From Devosia nitrariae (GTDB lineage: Bacteria > Pseudomonadota > Alphaproteobacteria > Rhizobiales > Devosiaceae): 64,000 bases of DNA. The number at the start of each line of letters is the position of its first letter. Position 1 is the first letter of the stretch. Where the stretch lies: positions 1-64,000 of the forward strand of contig NZ_BSNS01000020.1 in NCBI RefSeq assembly GCF_030160115.1, read 5' to 3'. The notes beneath the pieces were generated by a model. That model did not search any database, had not been told where the DNA came from, and saw only the letters and a program-made list of their open reading frames with translations. Positions 1-7,169 of this stretch are shown in pieces. The position numbers were made by a program, and so were the translations under genes.

Positions 1-59
1 GCGGCATCCTCAACATGACCGCCATCGCCGCAACCGAAGCGCTGGCCAATGGAGGGTGA
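1..59 (+). CDS. 3' end of an unidentified gene (partial)
   Basis: An open frame (frame 3) enters from the left edge and ends at TGA 57-59. Only about 18 residues are visible, ending in ATEALANGG, too few to assign a family. That this is a real gene end is supported by the strong hairpin terminator at 149-174. It converges with the IclR gene on the opposite strand. Confidence 0.45.
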   Translation, partial: GILNMTAIAATEALANGG

Positions 60-148
60 GGGTTAGACTAGTGCAATGCTGGCGCTGCCCGCTCACTCGT
101 GCCGGTTGAGTTCGCGCAGGGCGGGTGGCCACCGGCATGGCGCCGGAG

Positions 149-174
149 CCGCACCATGTGGTGCGGTGCCTTTT
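149..174 (+). terminator. Rho-independent terminator
   Basis: Perfect 8-bp stem CCGCACCA/TGGTGCGG (149-156 and 159-166) with a 2-nt centre, followed by TGCCTTTT. It lies between the partial gene at the left edge and the convergent IclR gene. The T-run fits plus-strand termination; the stem would also form in the minus-strand transcript. Confidence 0.75.
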
Positions 175-999
175 CTAAGCGGGAGACTCTGGAGCGTCGT
201 CCGGCACGCGTCCGCCCAGAGCCACCGTGAGCGCACGCGCAGTCTGCGCAACCAACTGACCGACAGTCGCGGTACGGTCCTCGTCGAGCCTCTGCGCCAG
301 ACCCGAAACCGAGATTGCGCACAGCGCCTCGCCCTGCTGGCCGTACACTGTTGCCGCTATGCAGCGCAGTCCGGTCTGGAACTCCTCGTTGTCGACGGCG
401 TAGCCTCGTCTGCGGATGCGGGTCAGGTCGTCCCTCAGGTCGCCCGCCCGTGTCAGGGAGTTCGCCGTGAGCTTGTGCATTCCGTAACTGGAAATGATCG
501 CGGAGACATCGGCCGGCGAATAGGTGGCCAGCAGCGCTTTGCCCATGCCGGAGTTCACCATGGGGGTGCTTCCTCCGACACGCGTGATAGCACGCATGAT
601 CTCGCGGCTCTCGACCTGCGCGAGGAAGATCATGCGCCCGTCAACGGCGACGCCGAGGTTGGCGGTTTCCCGTGTCTGGTCGCGCAACTGCCGCAGGAAG
701 GGAATTGAAGGCGCAACAAAATTGCGTTGCTGCGCGAACGTTGCTCCGACCTGAAATGTCTTGCGGCCGACGTGCCACAATCCATCCGTCTGATCGAACT
801 GCACGAAATGCCGCTTTTCCAAAGTCGTGAGCAGGCGATGCACAGTCGAGAGCGACAGGCCGGCGCGCGCCGAGAGGTCCGTCAGCCTGTATCCTTCTGC
901 ATCCTCGCCCAACAACTCGAGTAGCAAAAGTGCCCGCTCGACAGACTGGACGCTACCGGAACGTTGGGCAGCTTCCGACTTCTCCCGCATTCTGCTCAT
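175..999 (-). CDS. IclR-family transcriptional regulator
   Basis: About 274 residues, normal for the family. An N-terminal winged helix-turn-helix (roughly residues 15-75, containing LSLSTVHRLLTTLE) is followed by the IclR effector-binding domain (about 90-255). In that domain the stretches MVNSGMGKALLA and DNEEFQTGLRCIAA are typical. A GTG (1005) and two ATGs (1002, 999) are stacked after GGAGG; ATG 999 has the best spacing. It is transcribed away from the GlcG-like gene, and an inverted repeat in the shared intergenic region (1060-1080) is a candidate operator. The effector is unknown; IclR proteins commonly sense small organic acids or aromatic compounds. Confidence 0.9.
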   Translation of the reverse strand: MSRMREKSEAAQRSGSVQSVERALLLLELLGEDAEGYRLTDLSARAGLSLSTVHRLLTTLEKRHFVQFDQTDGLWHVGRKTFQVGATFAQQRNFVAPSIPFLRQLRDQTRETANLGVAVDGRMIFLAQVESREIMRAITRVGGSTPMVNSGMGKALLATYSPADVSAIISSYGMHKLTANSLTRAGDLRDDLTRIRRRGYAVDNEEFQTGLRCIAATVYGQQGEALCAISVSGLAQRLDEDRTATVGQLVAQTARALTVALGGRVPDDAPESPA

Positions 1000-1059
1000 C
1001 ATCACACCTCCTCTGCACAGCTAACGGAAGAACCATTCACAGGCCAGGGTTCGGAATGA

Positions 1060-1080
1060 CATTTCCGCATCGTGGAAATG
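1060..1080. promoter_or_regulatory. Candidate IclR operator
   Basis: Perfect inverted repeat CATTTCC-N7-GGAAATG in the divergent intergenic region, about 60 bp upstream of the IclR start and 100 bp upstream of the GlcG-like gene. Size and symmetry suit an IclR dimer. Assignment to this regulator is inferred from position only. Confidence 0.45.
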
Positions 1081-1182
1081 CCTGGGCAGAGGATCGTAAG
1101 TCTCGAGCGACTGGCGTAGGCAAGCGAGAATTCGTCTCTGGCCCTCGGGCCGCCATCTGAAGTTCACTTGTGGAAGTACGAC

Positions 1183-1599
1183 ATGAAGACAATCCGAGAG
1201 CTTGATCTGAGCGATGCTCGCAAACTGCTGGAGGGAGCTCGTGCCCTCGAGATAGGGGTGCCGATGTGCATTGCTATTGCCGACAGCGCCGGGAACCTCC
1301 TCGCCTTCGAAAGGATGGACGGGGGCAAGATCACAAGCATCGTCATCGCCATCGACAAGGCCTTCACTGCCGCGGCAGCTCGCAAGGCGACCCACGAGTA
1401 CGGGGAGGCCAGCCAGCCCGGAAGTCCCGCCTATGGCATCAACTCGGCCATAGGTGGCAGGCTGATGATTGTTGGTGGTGGCTTACCGGTCCAGGTCGAT
1501 GGAGAGGTCGTCGGGGCGGTAGGAGTGAGCTCCGGCACCCCGCTTCAGGATCGCGCCGTGGCGCAGGCCGCATTGGATCATTTCAGTGCCGCTGGTTGA
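1183..1599 (+). CDS. GlcG/HbpS-like protein (DUF336 family)
   Basis: 138 residues from ATG 1183, which follows TGGAAG; an in-frame TTG at 1168 is less likely. The sequence matches the haem-degrading/GlcG fold: the N-terminal half has IAIADSAGNLLAFERMDG and the C-terminal half has the glycine-rich GGRLMIVGGGLPV and VGAVGVSSGT. GlcG-type proteins lie in operons for glycolate, diol or other organic-acid use, and HbpS binds haem; the biochemical role here is open. It is divergent from the IclR gene and probably controlled by it. No partner enzyme follows on the same strand, so it looks monocistronic. Confidence 0.85.
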   Translation: MKTIRELDLSDARKLLEGARALEIGVPMCIAIADSAGNLLAFERMDGGKITSIVIAIDKAFTAAAARKATHEYGEASQPGSPAYGINSAIGGRLMIVGGGLPVQVDGEVVGAVGVSSGTPLQDRAVAQAALDHFSAAG

Positions 1600-1676
1600 T
1601 TTGTGACGGCGCAGCGAGGCCTGTTGGTACTCTGGCAGACCAAGGTTCCGCGGAAGCAAGACGCCCGGCAACCGGG

Positions 1677-2399
1677 TCAACTGGCGTCGATTACGTCCAG
1701 CGTCGTGCAATGGATGCGGTTGAGGTGGTTCTCGACGGCGGCAATGGTCGCATCTGCATCTCGCCGCTCGAGGGCGGCAAGTATCTGGATATGATCGTCG
1801 AGGCTCTTGGCAACCGCGCCGTCCTCCAGCAGGACGCGGCGGCGGAATTCGAGGCCGATCGAATACATTTCGTGCAGGAAGTCGGAGAGCATGGCATTGC
1901 CGCCTGCGCGGTAGATGACGTCGTGGAATTCGGCGTCGGAAATCTGGAAGCGTACCGGGTCGTTGGTCATCTCGTGCTGGGCTTCCACCAGCCGGCGCAG
2001 GCGCTGGAGCTCGGCATCAGTGATGCGTTCGACGGCTAGGCGGGTGGTCGGCCGTTCGACGACCAGGCGGGCTTCATAAACCTGCCGGGCGGTGTCGCGC
2101 GTCAGGTCACGGTCGCGGGTGTTGGCCGCCCGCGGAAAATCGGCAGTGCCGATGACCCGCGTGCGGCTGCCCTGGGAAATCTCGACCATGCCGATTGCGG
2201 CGAGCATCTGGATCGCGCCGCGCACGGTCTCCCGGCTGACCTCGAGGGTCGCCGCCAGCTCGCGCTCGCTCGGCAGCCCATCCCCCGGCCGCAGCAGTCC
2301 GGACTGCACCATTGCGGCAATCCGGTGGCTGACCTGCTCACGAATCGTGCGCTTGGAGAGACCGGCTTTGAGATCCCTGAGGTCCAATGTCGCGTCCAT
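1677..2399 (-). CDS. GntR-family regulator, FadR (FCD) subfamily
   Basis: 240 residues from ATG 2399, chosen because GGGAA lies just upstream; earlier in-frame starts (ATG 2423, ATG 2438, TTG 2447) lack a ribosome site. The N-terminal winged helix contains LPSERELAATLEVSRETVRGA. The C-terminal FCD domain carries the metal-ligand pattern seen as DAEFHD, DDHIQ and ENHLNRIH. It is divergent from the PdxA2-like gene, and two inverted repeats lie between them, so it is probably the repressor of tetronate catabolism. The ligand, plausibly a C4 sugar acid, is inferred from the neighbours. Confidence 0.9.
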   Translation of the reverse strand: MDATLDLRDLKAGLSKRTIREQVSHRIAAMVQSGLLRPGDGLPSERELAATLEVSRETVRGAIQMLAAIGMVEISQGSRTRVIGTADFPRAANTRDRDLTRDTARQVYEARLVVERPTTRLAVERITDAELQRLRRLVEAQHEMTNDPVRFQISDAEFHDVIYRAGGNAMLSDFLHEMYSIGLEFRRRVLLEDGAVAKSLDDHIQILAALERRDADATIAAVENHLNRIHCTTLDVIDAS

Positions 2400-2458
2400 C
2401 CGGCCCGTTCCCTGCTGCCCCATACCGTTGCCATCCATGTGTAGCAAGTTCAGATCAT

Positions 2459-2504
2459 CTGGTCTAGTGGTACTGTGGCCGGACCAGTTGACAAGCTATT
2501 TGTC
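2459..2504. promoter_or_regulatory. Candidate FadR-type operators before the PdxA2 gene
   Basis: Two inverted repeats sit side by side between the divergent regulator and PdxA2 genes. CTGGTC (2459-2464) pairs with GACCAG (2482-2487) across 17 nt. GACAA-GCTAT-TTGTC (2490-2504) is perfect. A TTGACA (2488-2493) overlaps the second repeat and could be a -35 box, though no convincing -10 follows at 17 bp. The short second repeat resembles FCD-family GntR sites. Confidence 0.45.
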
Positions 2505-2560
2505 CTATGGTTGGGTGAGGCCAATCGGGGCAAAGACCCGCCTGTGGGAGGATAGCGAAC

Positions 2561-3568
2561 GTGACAAATCCCTGCATTGCTGCGGTGCTTGGTGACCCCG
2601 CCGGCGTTGGTCCGGAGCTCATCGCCAAGCTCATTGCCGCTGACCACAATCGCAGCCGCGCCGCCTTCCTCGTTGTCGGAGATCGCGCGGAACTCAAAAC
2701 GGGCATCGAGATCGCCGGCGTTTCGTTCCCGTTTGAGGTGACCGACGAGAAGCCGTCACGCGCTCCTGCCGACGGCGTTCTGGTGTGGAACTATCGCGGC
2801 CGCAGCGTTGCGCCGTTCGCCCGCGCCGAGGCAACGAAGAATGGCGGCGTCTACAGTCTCGACACGCTGCAACGCGCCATCGAGCTGACCACTGCCGGCG
2901 TTACCGACGGCATGCTGTTCGGGCCGCTGAACAAGAGCTCGCTGCACCAGGCGGGGCTCGCCCATGAAGACGAGAGCCAGTGGTTTGCGCACCTGTTGGG
3001 CGCCGCCAACGTGCCGCATGGTGAACTCAATTATCTTGACGATCTCTGGACCAGCCGCGTCACCAGTCACGTTGCCCTGAAGGACGTGCCGGCGCTCATC
3101 ACCCGCGACCGCATCCTCGACGGTATCCGCCTTGCCCATTCGACGCTGACCGCGACGGGCGTTGCCAGGCCGCGCATCGCGGTCTGCGGGCTCAACCCGC
3201 ACAATGGCGATAATGGCAGCTTCGGGCGCGAGGAGATCGAAATCATCAATCCCACCGTAGAAGAGGCCCAACAAATGGGTTTCCCGGTGGAAGGGCCGTT
3301 CCCGGCCGACACGATATTCCTGCGCGCCAAGAACTATGACGCGATCGTCACCATGTACCACGACCAGGGGCAGATCGCGATGAAGCTCATGGGCTTCTCG
3401 CGCGGGGTGACGATACACGGCGGGCTGCCGATCCCGATCACCACCCCGGCGCATGGCACCGCTTTCGACATCCACGGACAGGGCAAAGCCAATCCGGGCG
3501 CCATTCAGGCGGCCTTCGACATCGGCCTCCGCCTCGCCATCAGCAACCGCAACAGGGCCGCTGCCTGA
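2561..3568 (+). CDS. pdxA2: PdxA2-like 4-phosphotetronate dehydrogenase
   Basis: 335 residues, GTG start preceded by GGGAGG. It belongs to the PdxA family: the N-terminal GDPAGVGPELIAKLI motif and the metal-binding TMYHDQGQIAMKLM region are present. Biosynthetic PdxA oxidises 4-phosphohydroxythreonine for vitamin B6. The PdxA2 branch oxidises and decarboxylates 4-phospho-D-threonate or D-erythronate to dihydroxyacetone phosphate, after phosphorylation by a DUF1537 kinase. A DUF1537 kinase gene lies 0.8 kb downstream on the other strand and a FadR-type regulator is divergent, so the catabolic role is favoured over B6 synthesis. It converges with the aldolase gene; I see no clear terminator in the 120 bp between them. 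Confidence 0.85.
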   Translation: MTNPCIAAVLGDPAGVGPELIAKLIAADHNRSRAAFLVVGDRAELKTGIEIAGVSFPFEVTDEKPSRAPADGVLVWNYRGRSVAPFARAEATKNGGVYSLDTLQRAIELTTAGVTDGMLFGPLNKSSLHQAGLAHEDESQWFAHLLGAANVPHGELNYLDDLWTSRVTSHVALKDVPALITRDRILDGIRLAHSTLTATGVARPRIAVCGLNPHNGDNGSFGREEIEIINPTVEEAQQMGFPVEGPFPADTIFLRAKNYDAIVTMYHDQGQIAMKLMGFSRGVTIHGGLPIPITTPAHGTAFDIHGQGKANPGAIQAAFDIGLRLAISNRNRAAA

Positions 3569-3689
3569 ACATGCTCCACGCGCGCGATGAGATCGTGTCC
3601 GGCCGTTCGGCGACGGTATCGCTGCCGCCGCTGGGCAAGATATTCGACGCCGGTGGGGTTTACCTCGCCGCCACCGCCAGTTGGTGCGC

Positions 3690-4334
3690 CTATCGACGAG
3701 GGCGGAGCGCTACCGCTTGCTCCGGCGTGAGCGGGCGAATGGCGCGACCTTCGAGCATCAGGAACAGCTTGGCGGTCTCCTCCAGCTCCTCGACGGCATA
3801 CTGGGCCTCCGCGAGCGTGGCGCCGGCGACGACGGGGCCGTGATTGGCGAGCAGCAGGGCATGGTGCTCGCCGGCCATCGCCTCGACCGCGCGGGCAAGG
3901 GCCACGTCTCCGGGTGGGAAATAGGGCACCAGCGGCAGCTTTCCGATGCGCATGACGTAATAGGCCGTGAGCGGTGGCAGCACATCGGCAGGGTCGAGAC
4001 CGTCGAGGACGCTGACGGCGACGGAGTGGGTAGAGTGCAGGTGGACGACAGCGTTGGCGCCTTCGCGCTCGCAGTACATACAGCTGTGGAGGAAGGCTTC
4101 CTTAGTCGGCTTATCGCCGGAGACGTGGTTGCTGTCGGGGTCGAGCAGCGAGAGGCGCGCTGGATCGAGGTCGCCGAGCGAGGAGTTGGTCGGCGTCATC
4201 AAGGTCGAACCGTCGGTGAGGCGCACGCTGATATTGCCGGTGGAGCCGGCGGTCAGGCCGCGATCGAACAGTGACTTGCCGACGCGGCAGATGGCGTCCC
4301 GCTCGCGGGTCGCCTGGCTGATGGTGGCGGTCAT
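3690..4334 (-). CDS. otnC: Class II aldolase-fold 3-oxo-tetronate 4-phosphate decarboxylase (OtnC-like)
   Basis: 214 residues from ATG 4334, whose ATGA overlaps the stop of the kinase gene; an in-frame upstream extension to 4439 would run inside that gene. The class II aldolase/adducin fold is clear from TAGSTGNISVRL, the metal-binding HLHSTHSV and the LLANHGPVVAG region. OtnC enzymes decarboxylate 3-oxo-tetronate 4-phosphate to dihydroxyacetone phosphate next to a DUF1537 kinase, which matches this arrangement. Fuculose- or ribulose-phosphate aldolase activity is the alternative. The enzyme is cytosolic and metal-dependent. Confidence 0.85.
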   Translation of the reverse strand: MTATISQATRERDAICRVGKSLFDRGLTAGSTGNISVRLTDGSTLMTPTNSSLGDLDPARLSLLDPDSNHVSGDKPTKEAFLHSCMYCEREGANAVVHLHSTHSVAVSVLDGLDPADVLPPLTAYYVMRIGKLPLVPYFPPGDVALARAVEAMAGEHHALLLANHGPVVAGATLAEAQYAVEELEETAKLFLMLEGRAIRPLTPEQAVALRPRR

Positions 4335-5581
4335 GGCAGCAGGGTCCAGGCCTTGAGGAAGAAATCGTCCTTGCCGAAATTGCCCGATTTCAGCGCCAGT
4401 GCGAAGGGCGTGCCGTCGCTGTTGCGCGCCAGCGTCCATGGCACGCCCGGATCGATCTCGGGACCGATCTCCAGCGACCTAACGCCGAGGGCGCCGACGA
4501 CCGCCCCGGAGGTCTCGCCGCCAGCAACCAGGAACCGGTCGACGCCTTGGCGTGCGAGGGCAGTTGCCACCTCGGCCAGAAAAGCCTCGACCAGGGCGCC
4601 GGCTCTCTCGACACCCAAGGCCTGCTGAGCGGCCGCGACCTCTTCCGGTTCGGCGCGGGAGTTGACGAGAACGGGGCGGGCCGACGGCTGCGCCATGACG
4701 AAGTTCACAGCCACGCCCGGCACGATGCGGCCGGCTGCGATATCGAGTGGAGAGACGGCCATTGCCGGTATGCCCGTGGCCTTGGCATAAGCGACCTGGC
4801 CGCGCGTCGCCGCCGAGCAGGAGCCGGCGAGAATGACGCTACGGCCGTTGGGCATGGACAATGGCGTGCGTTCGCCCTTGCCTAGCTCGTCGCCGAAATT
4901 GGCCGGCAAACCCATGGCGACGCCCGATCCGCCGGTCACGAGCTTCAACCCGCGGCAGGCGCGCCCGATCTCGATCAGGTCTGCGTCGGTGATGGCGTCG
5001 ACGATGGCGATGCCATCGAGAGCGGCGAGCGCGTCCTCGAGGCGGGCGGCGCCGGCGCGGACCTTTTCGTGCGGGATGAGGCTCACCGGCGTACGGCTCT
5101 GGCGCTGCAGGAGTCTGACCAGATCGGACTCGCGCATGGGGGTGAGCGGATGGTCGCGCATGCTGCTCTCGGAAAGCAGCTTATCGCCGACGAAGAGGTG
5201 GCCTTTGTAGACGGTGCGGCTGTTGGCGGGGAAGGCGGGACAGGCGATGGTGCGCGTTTCGCCGAGAAACGCCAGCAGTGCATCGGTCACCGGACCGATA
5301 TTGCCCTTGTCGGTCGAATCGAAGGTCGAGCAGTATTTGAAGAACAGTTGCCGGGCACCGGCGGCGAGTAGCGCCTGAGCCGAGACAAGGGACTGTTCGA
5401 CAGCAAGCTCCGGCGCGATGGTGCGCGACTTCAGCGAAACGACGACGGCATCGGCTGCCCCAGCATGGAATGTCGATCCGGGGACGCCGACCACCTGCAA
5501 CACGCGCATACCGGCGCGCGTCAAGGTCAGCGAGAGATCGGTAGCGCCGGTCAGATCGTCAGCGATGGCGCCAAACAGCAT
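4331..5581 (-). CDS. otnK: DUF1537 four-carbon acid sugar kinase (OtnK/DtnK-like)
   Basis: 416 residues from ATG 5581, where the conserved N-terminus MLFGAIADDLTGATD begins; the longer in-frame extension is not family-like. The N-terminal sugar-acid domain has CSTFDSTDKGNIG and CPAFPANSRTVY. The C-terminal nucleotide domain has GSCSAATRGQ and VAGGETSGAVV. DUF1537 proteins are ATP-dependent kinases of threonate, erythronate or 3-oxo-tetronate. It is translationally coupled to the OtnC-like gene. Only 56 bp separate it from the upstream kinase gene of the signalling operon, and its ribosome site is weak, so its promoter is not obvious. Whether it acts as OtnK or DtnK cannot be decided by eye. 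Confidence 0.88.
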   Translation of the reverse strand: MLFGAIADDLTGATDLSLTLTRAGMRVLQVVGVPGSTFHAGAADAVVVSLKSRTIAPELAVEQSLVSAQALLAAGARQLFFKYCSTFDSTDKGNIGPVTDALLAFLGETRTIACPAFPANSRTVYKGHLFVGDKLLSESSMRDHPLTPMRESDLVRLLQRQSRTPVSLIPHEKVRAGAARLEDALAALDGIAIVDAITDADLIEIGRACRGLKLVTGGSGVAMGLPANFGDELGKGERTPLSMPNGRSVILAGSCSAATRGQVAYAKATGIPAMAVSPLDIAAGRIVPGVAVNFVMAQPSARPVLVNSRAEPEEVAAAQQALGVERAGALVEAFLAEVATALARQGVDRFLVAGGETSGAVVGALGVRSLEIGPEIDPGVPWTLARNSDGTPFALALKSGNFGKDDFFLKAWTLLP

Positions 5582-5615
5582 GGGAAACCCGGTAGATGGA
5601 CTCGTCAACTTGCAT

Positions 5616-5638
5616 ACTGGCCCAATCAGCGGGCCAGT
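5616..5638 (-). terminator. Hairpin at the end of the signalling operon
   Basis: Perfect 8-bp inverted repeat ACTGGCCC/GGGCCAGT with a 7-nt loop, starting at the last stop-codon base of the receiver-kinase gene. No T-run follows on the minus strand, so it is either a factor-assisted terminator or an operator for the kinase gene that starts 35 bp further on. Confidence 0.4.
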
Positions 5639-6735
5639 CAAGATGCTCGCGGGCCGTGAGGAGGGGGCGAGCTGGCGATGGCCTGCTCTTTGGGGAACTC
5701 CAGAACCATGCGCGTGCCCTGATGTTCCGTATCCTGAGTGACGGTGGCGCCGAGCTTGTCGGCCATCGCTGCAACGATAAGGCGTCCCATTCCTGTCGAC
5801 GTGGACTGCGGTGGCGAAAAACCCGCACCATCATCTTCGACGCAGAGTCGAATGCTCTGTTCCGCGCATCTCTGCAGGATCACGCGTACCGGTCCGGTCT
5901 CGTCGGCGTAGGCGTACTTCATCGCGTTGATGACGAGCTCGGTCACGATGATGCCGACGGCGACGGCGCGATCAGGGTCGATGGAAACTGCATCTGCGGT
6001 AAGCGACAGCCATCCGCCGGATGTGCCCGAGGACGACTCGATATCGGCAGTGAGGGTGTGCAGATATTGGTCCAGCGAGATCGAGCGGACATCGTCCGAC
6101 GTATAGAGGCGCTTGTGGACCTGCGCGATGGCGATCACGCGGCCGTATGCGGTTGCGAGCGCAGCCGCGGCTTCCGGATTGACGTCGGACGTGCGCTGCA
6201 TGTGCAGAAACGAACAGACGAGCTGGAGGCTGTTGCCCACGCGATGGTTGACTTCGCGAAGCAGCATGGCTCTTTCGAGCGCGAGCGCTTCGAAGCGATC
6301 CCGTGCTGCTCGAACTTCGTCCTCGGCCGCCTCTTTATCCCGTCGCAGCTTCTCATCCGCCAGGACGCCTTCTATTGCAGCCTCGAGGAGAAGAAGGAAC
6401 TCGCCCCCGACGTCCTTGATGACATAGTCGGCGGCGCCGGCCTTCAGGGCTGCGATGGCAACGCGCCCCTCTTCAGTACCGGTGACATAGACGACAGGTG
6501 GTGGTGCCGGCTCGGCCTGGATCGCCTTCAACGTTTCAAGGCCATCCTGGCCGGGCATGTAATGGTCGAGAGCCACGACATCGAAGGTGCCTTCTCGCAG
6601 GCGCGCCAGCCCTTGCCGTCCGCTTGCGGCGGTCTCGATTTCGTACCCCCTTCTGCCGAAGTGCTTGCTGACGAGCCGCGCCAGGGCCTCGTCGTCATCG
6701 ATATAGAGAAGTCTGATCGAACCGGAGCCGGTCAT
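5638..6735 (-). CDS. Hybrid protein: receiver domain plus HisKA_2 histidine kinase
   Basis: 365 residues. A receiver domain (about 1-120) has the phospho-acceptor Asp in VVALDHYMPGQDG and the Lys in YVIKD. A short helical linker leads to a HisKA_2-type kinase with the H box REVNHRVGNSLQ and an ATPase domain containing ELVINAMKYAYAD and DDGAGF. The protein has no membrane segment. Such receiver-first kinases can be switched by an upstream phosphodonor, here probably through the receiver gene directly upstream (ATGA overlap) and the membrane kinase before it. HisKA_2/HWE kinases are typical of alphaproteobacterial general-stress and light signalling; no PhyR or NepR gene is visible nearby. Confidence 0.9.
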   Translation of the reverse strand: MTGSGSIRLLYIDDDEALARLVSKHFGRRGYEIETAASGRQGLARLREGTFDVVALDHYMPGQDGLETLKAIQAEPAPPPVVYVTGTEEGRVAIAALKAGAADYVIKDVGGEFLLLLEAAIEGVLADEKLRRDKEAAEDEVRAARDRFEALALERAMLLREVNHRVGNSLQLVCSFLHMQRTSDVNPEAAAALATAYGRVIAIAQVHKRLYTSDDVRSISLDQYLHTLTADIESSSGTSGGWLSLTADAVSIDPDRAVAVGIIVTELVINAMKYAYADETGPVRVILQRCAEQSIRLCVEDDGAGFSPPQSTSTGMGRLIVAAMADKLGATVTQDTEHQGTRMVLEFPKEQAIASSPPPHGPRAS

Positions 6736-7169
6736 GCTGTGTCGGGTACCTGGATAACGGAAAAGAACAGGCCCAACTGCCGGATCGAGTGGGCAAAGCT
6801 TTCATAGTCTACGGGCTTGGTTATGTAGACGTTGCAACCCAGATCGTAGCAGCGTTGGATTTCGTGGCGGTCATCGGTCGTCGTCAGGACCACGACAGGG
6901 GATCGCCTGAGCTGCTCGCTTGCCTTGAGACGCTTGAGAATGTCTATCCCGGACATGTCCGGCAGGTTAAGATCGAGCAGAATGAGAAGGGCCCGGCCAG
7001 TGTGCCCGGCGTTCTGCCCCTCTGTGTCGAACAGGTATTCGAGGGCACTGGTGCCGTCGGAGAACTGCACGATTTCGTTTCGAACCCCTGCACGGCGGAT
7101 GTTTTTTTCGATCAGCCGCGCGTGGCCCTCATCGTCCTCGATCATGACGATCGTGACATGCTCACTCAT
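6732..7169 (-). CDS. CheY-like single-domain response regulator
   Basis: 145 residues, one receiver domain and no output domain. The acidic pocket is MIEDDEGH, the phospho-acceptor Asp is in ILLDLNLPDMSG and the conserved Lys is in VYITKPVD. It resembles the Rcp1 branch encoded beside phytochrome-like kinases. Its start overlaps the preceding kinase gene by 8 bases and its stop overlaps the next gene (ATGA), so all three products are probably made together. It probably shuttles phosphate between the membrane kinase and the receiver-HisKA_2 protein. Confidence 0.9.
   Translation of the reverse strand: MSEHVTIVMIEDDEGHARLIEKNIRRAGVRNEIVQFSDGTSALEYLFDTEGQNAGHTGRALLILLDLNLPDMSGIDILKRLKASEQLRRSPVVVLTTTDDRHEIQRCYDLGCNVYITKPVDYESFAHSIRQLGLFFSVIQVPDTA

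Noticed and set aside
2488..2511. TTGACA ... TATGGT promoter pair before the PdxA2-like gene
   Set aside because: Spacing is only 12 bp, too short for a sigma-70 promoter; the TTGACA is kept as part of an operator call only.
3571..3843. Short frame after the PdxA2-like gene
   Set aside because: It runs into the antisense strand of the aldolase gene, is low complexity (Ser, Ala, Arg) and lacks a ribosome site.
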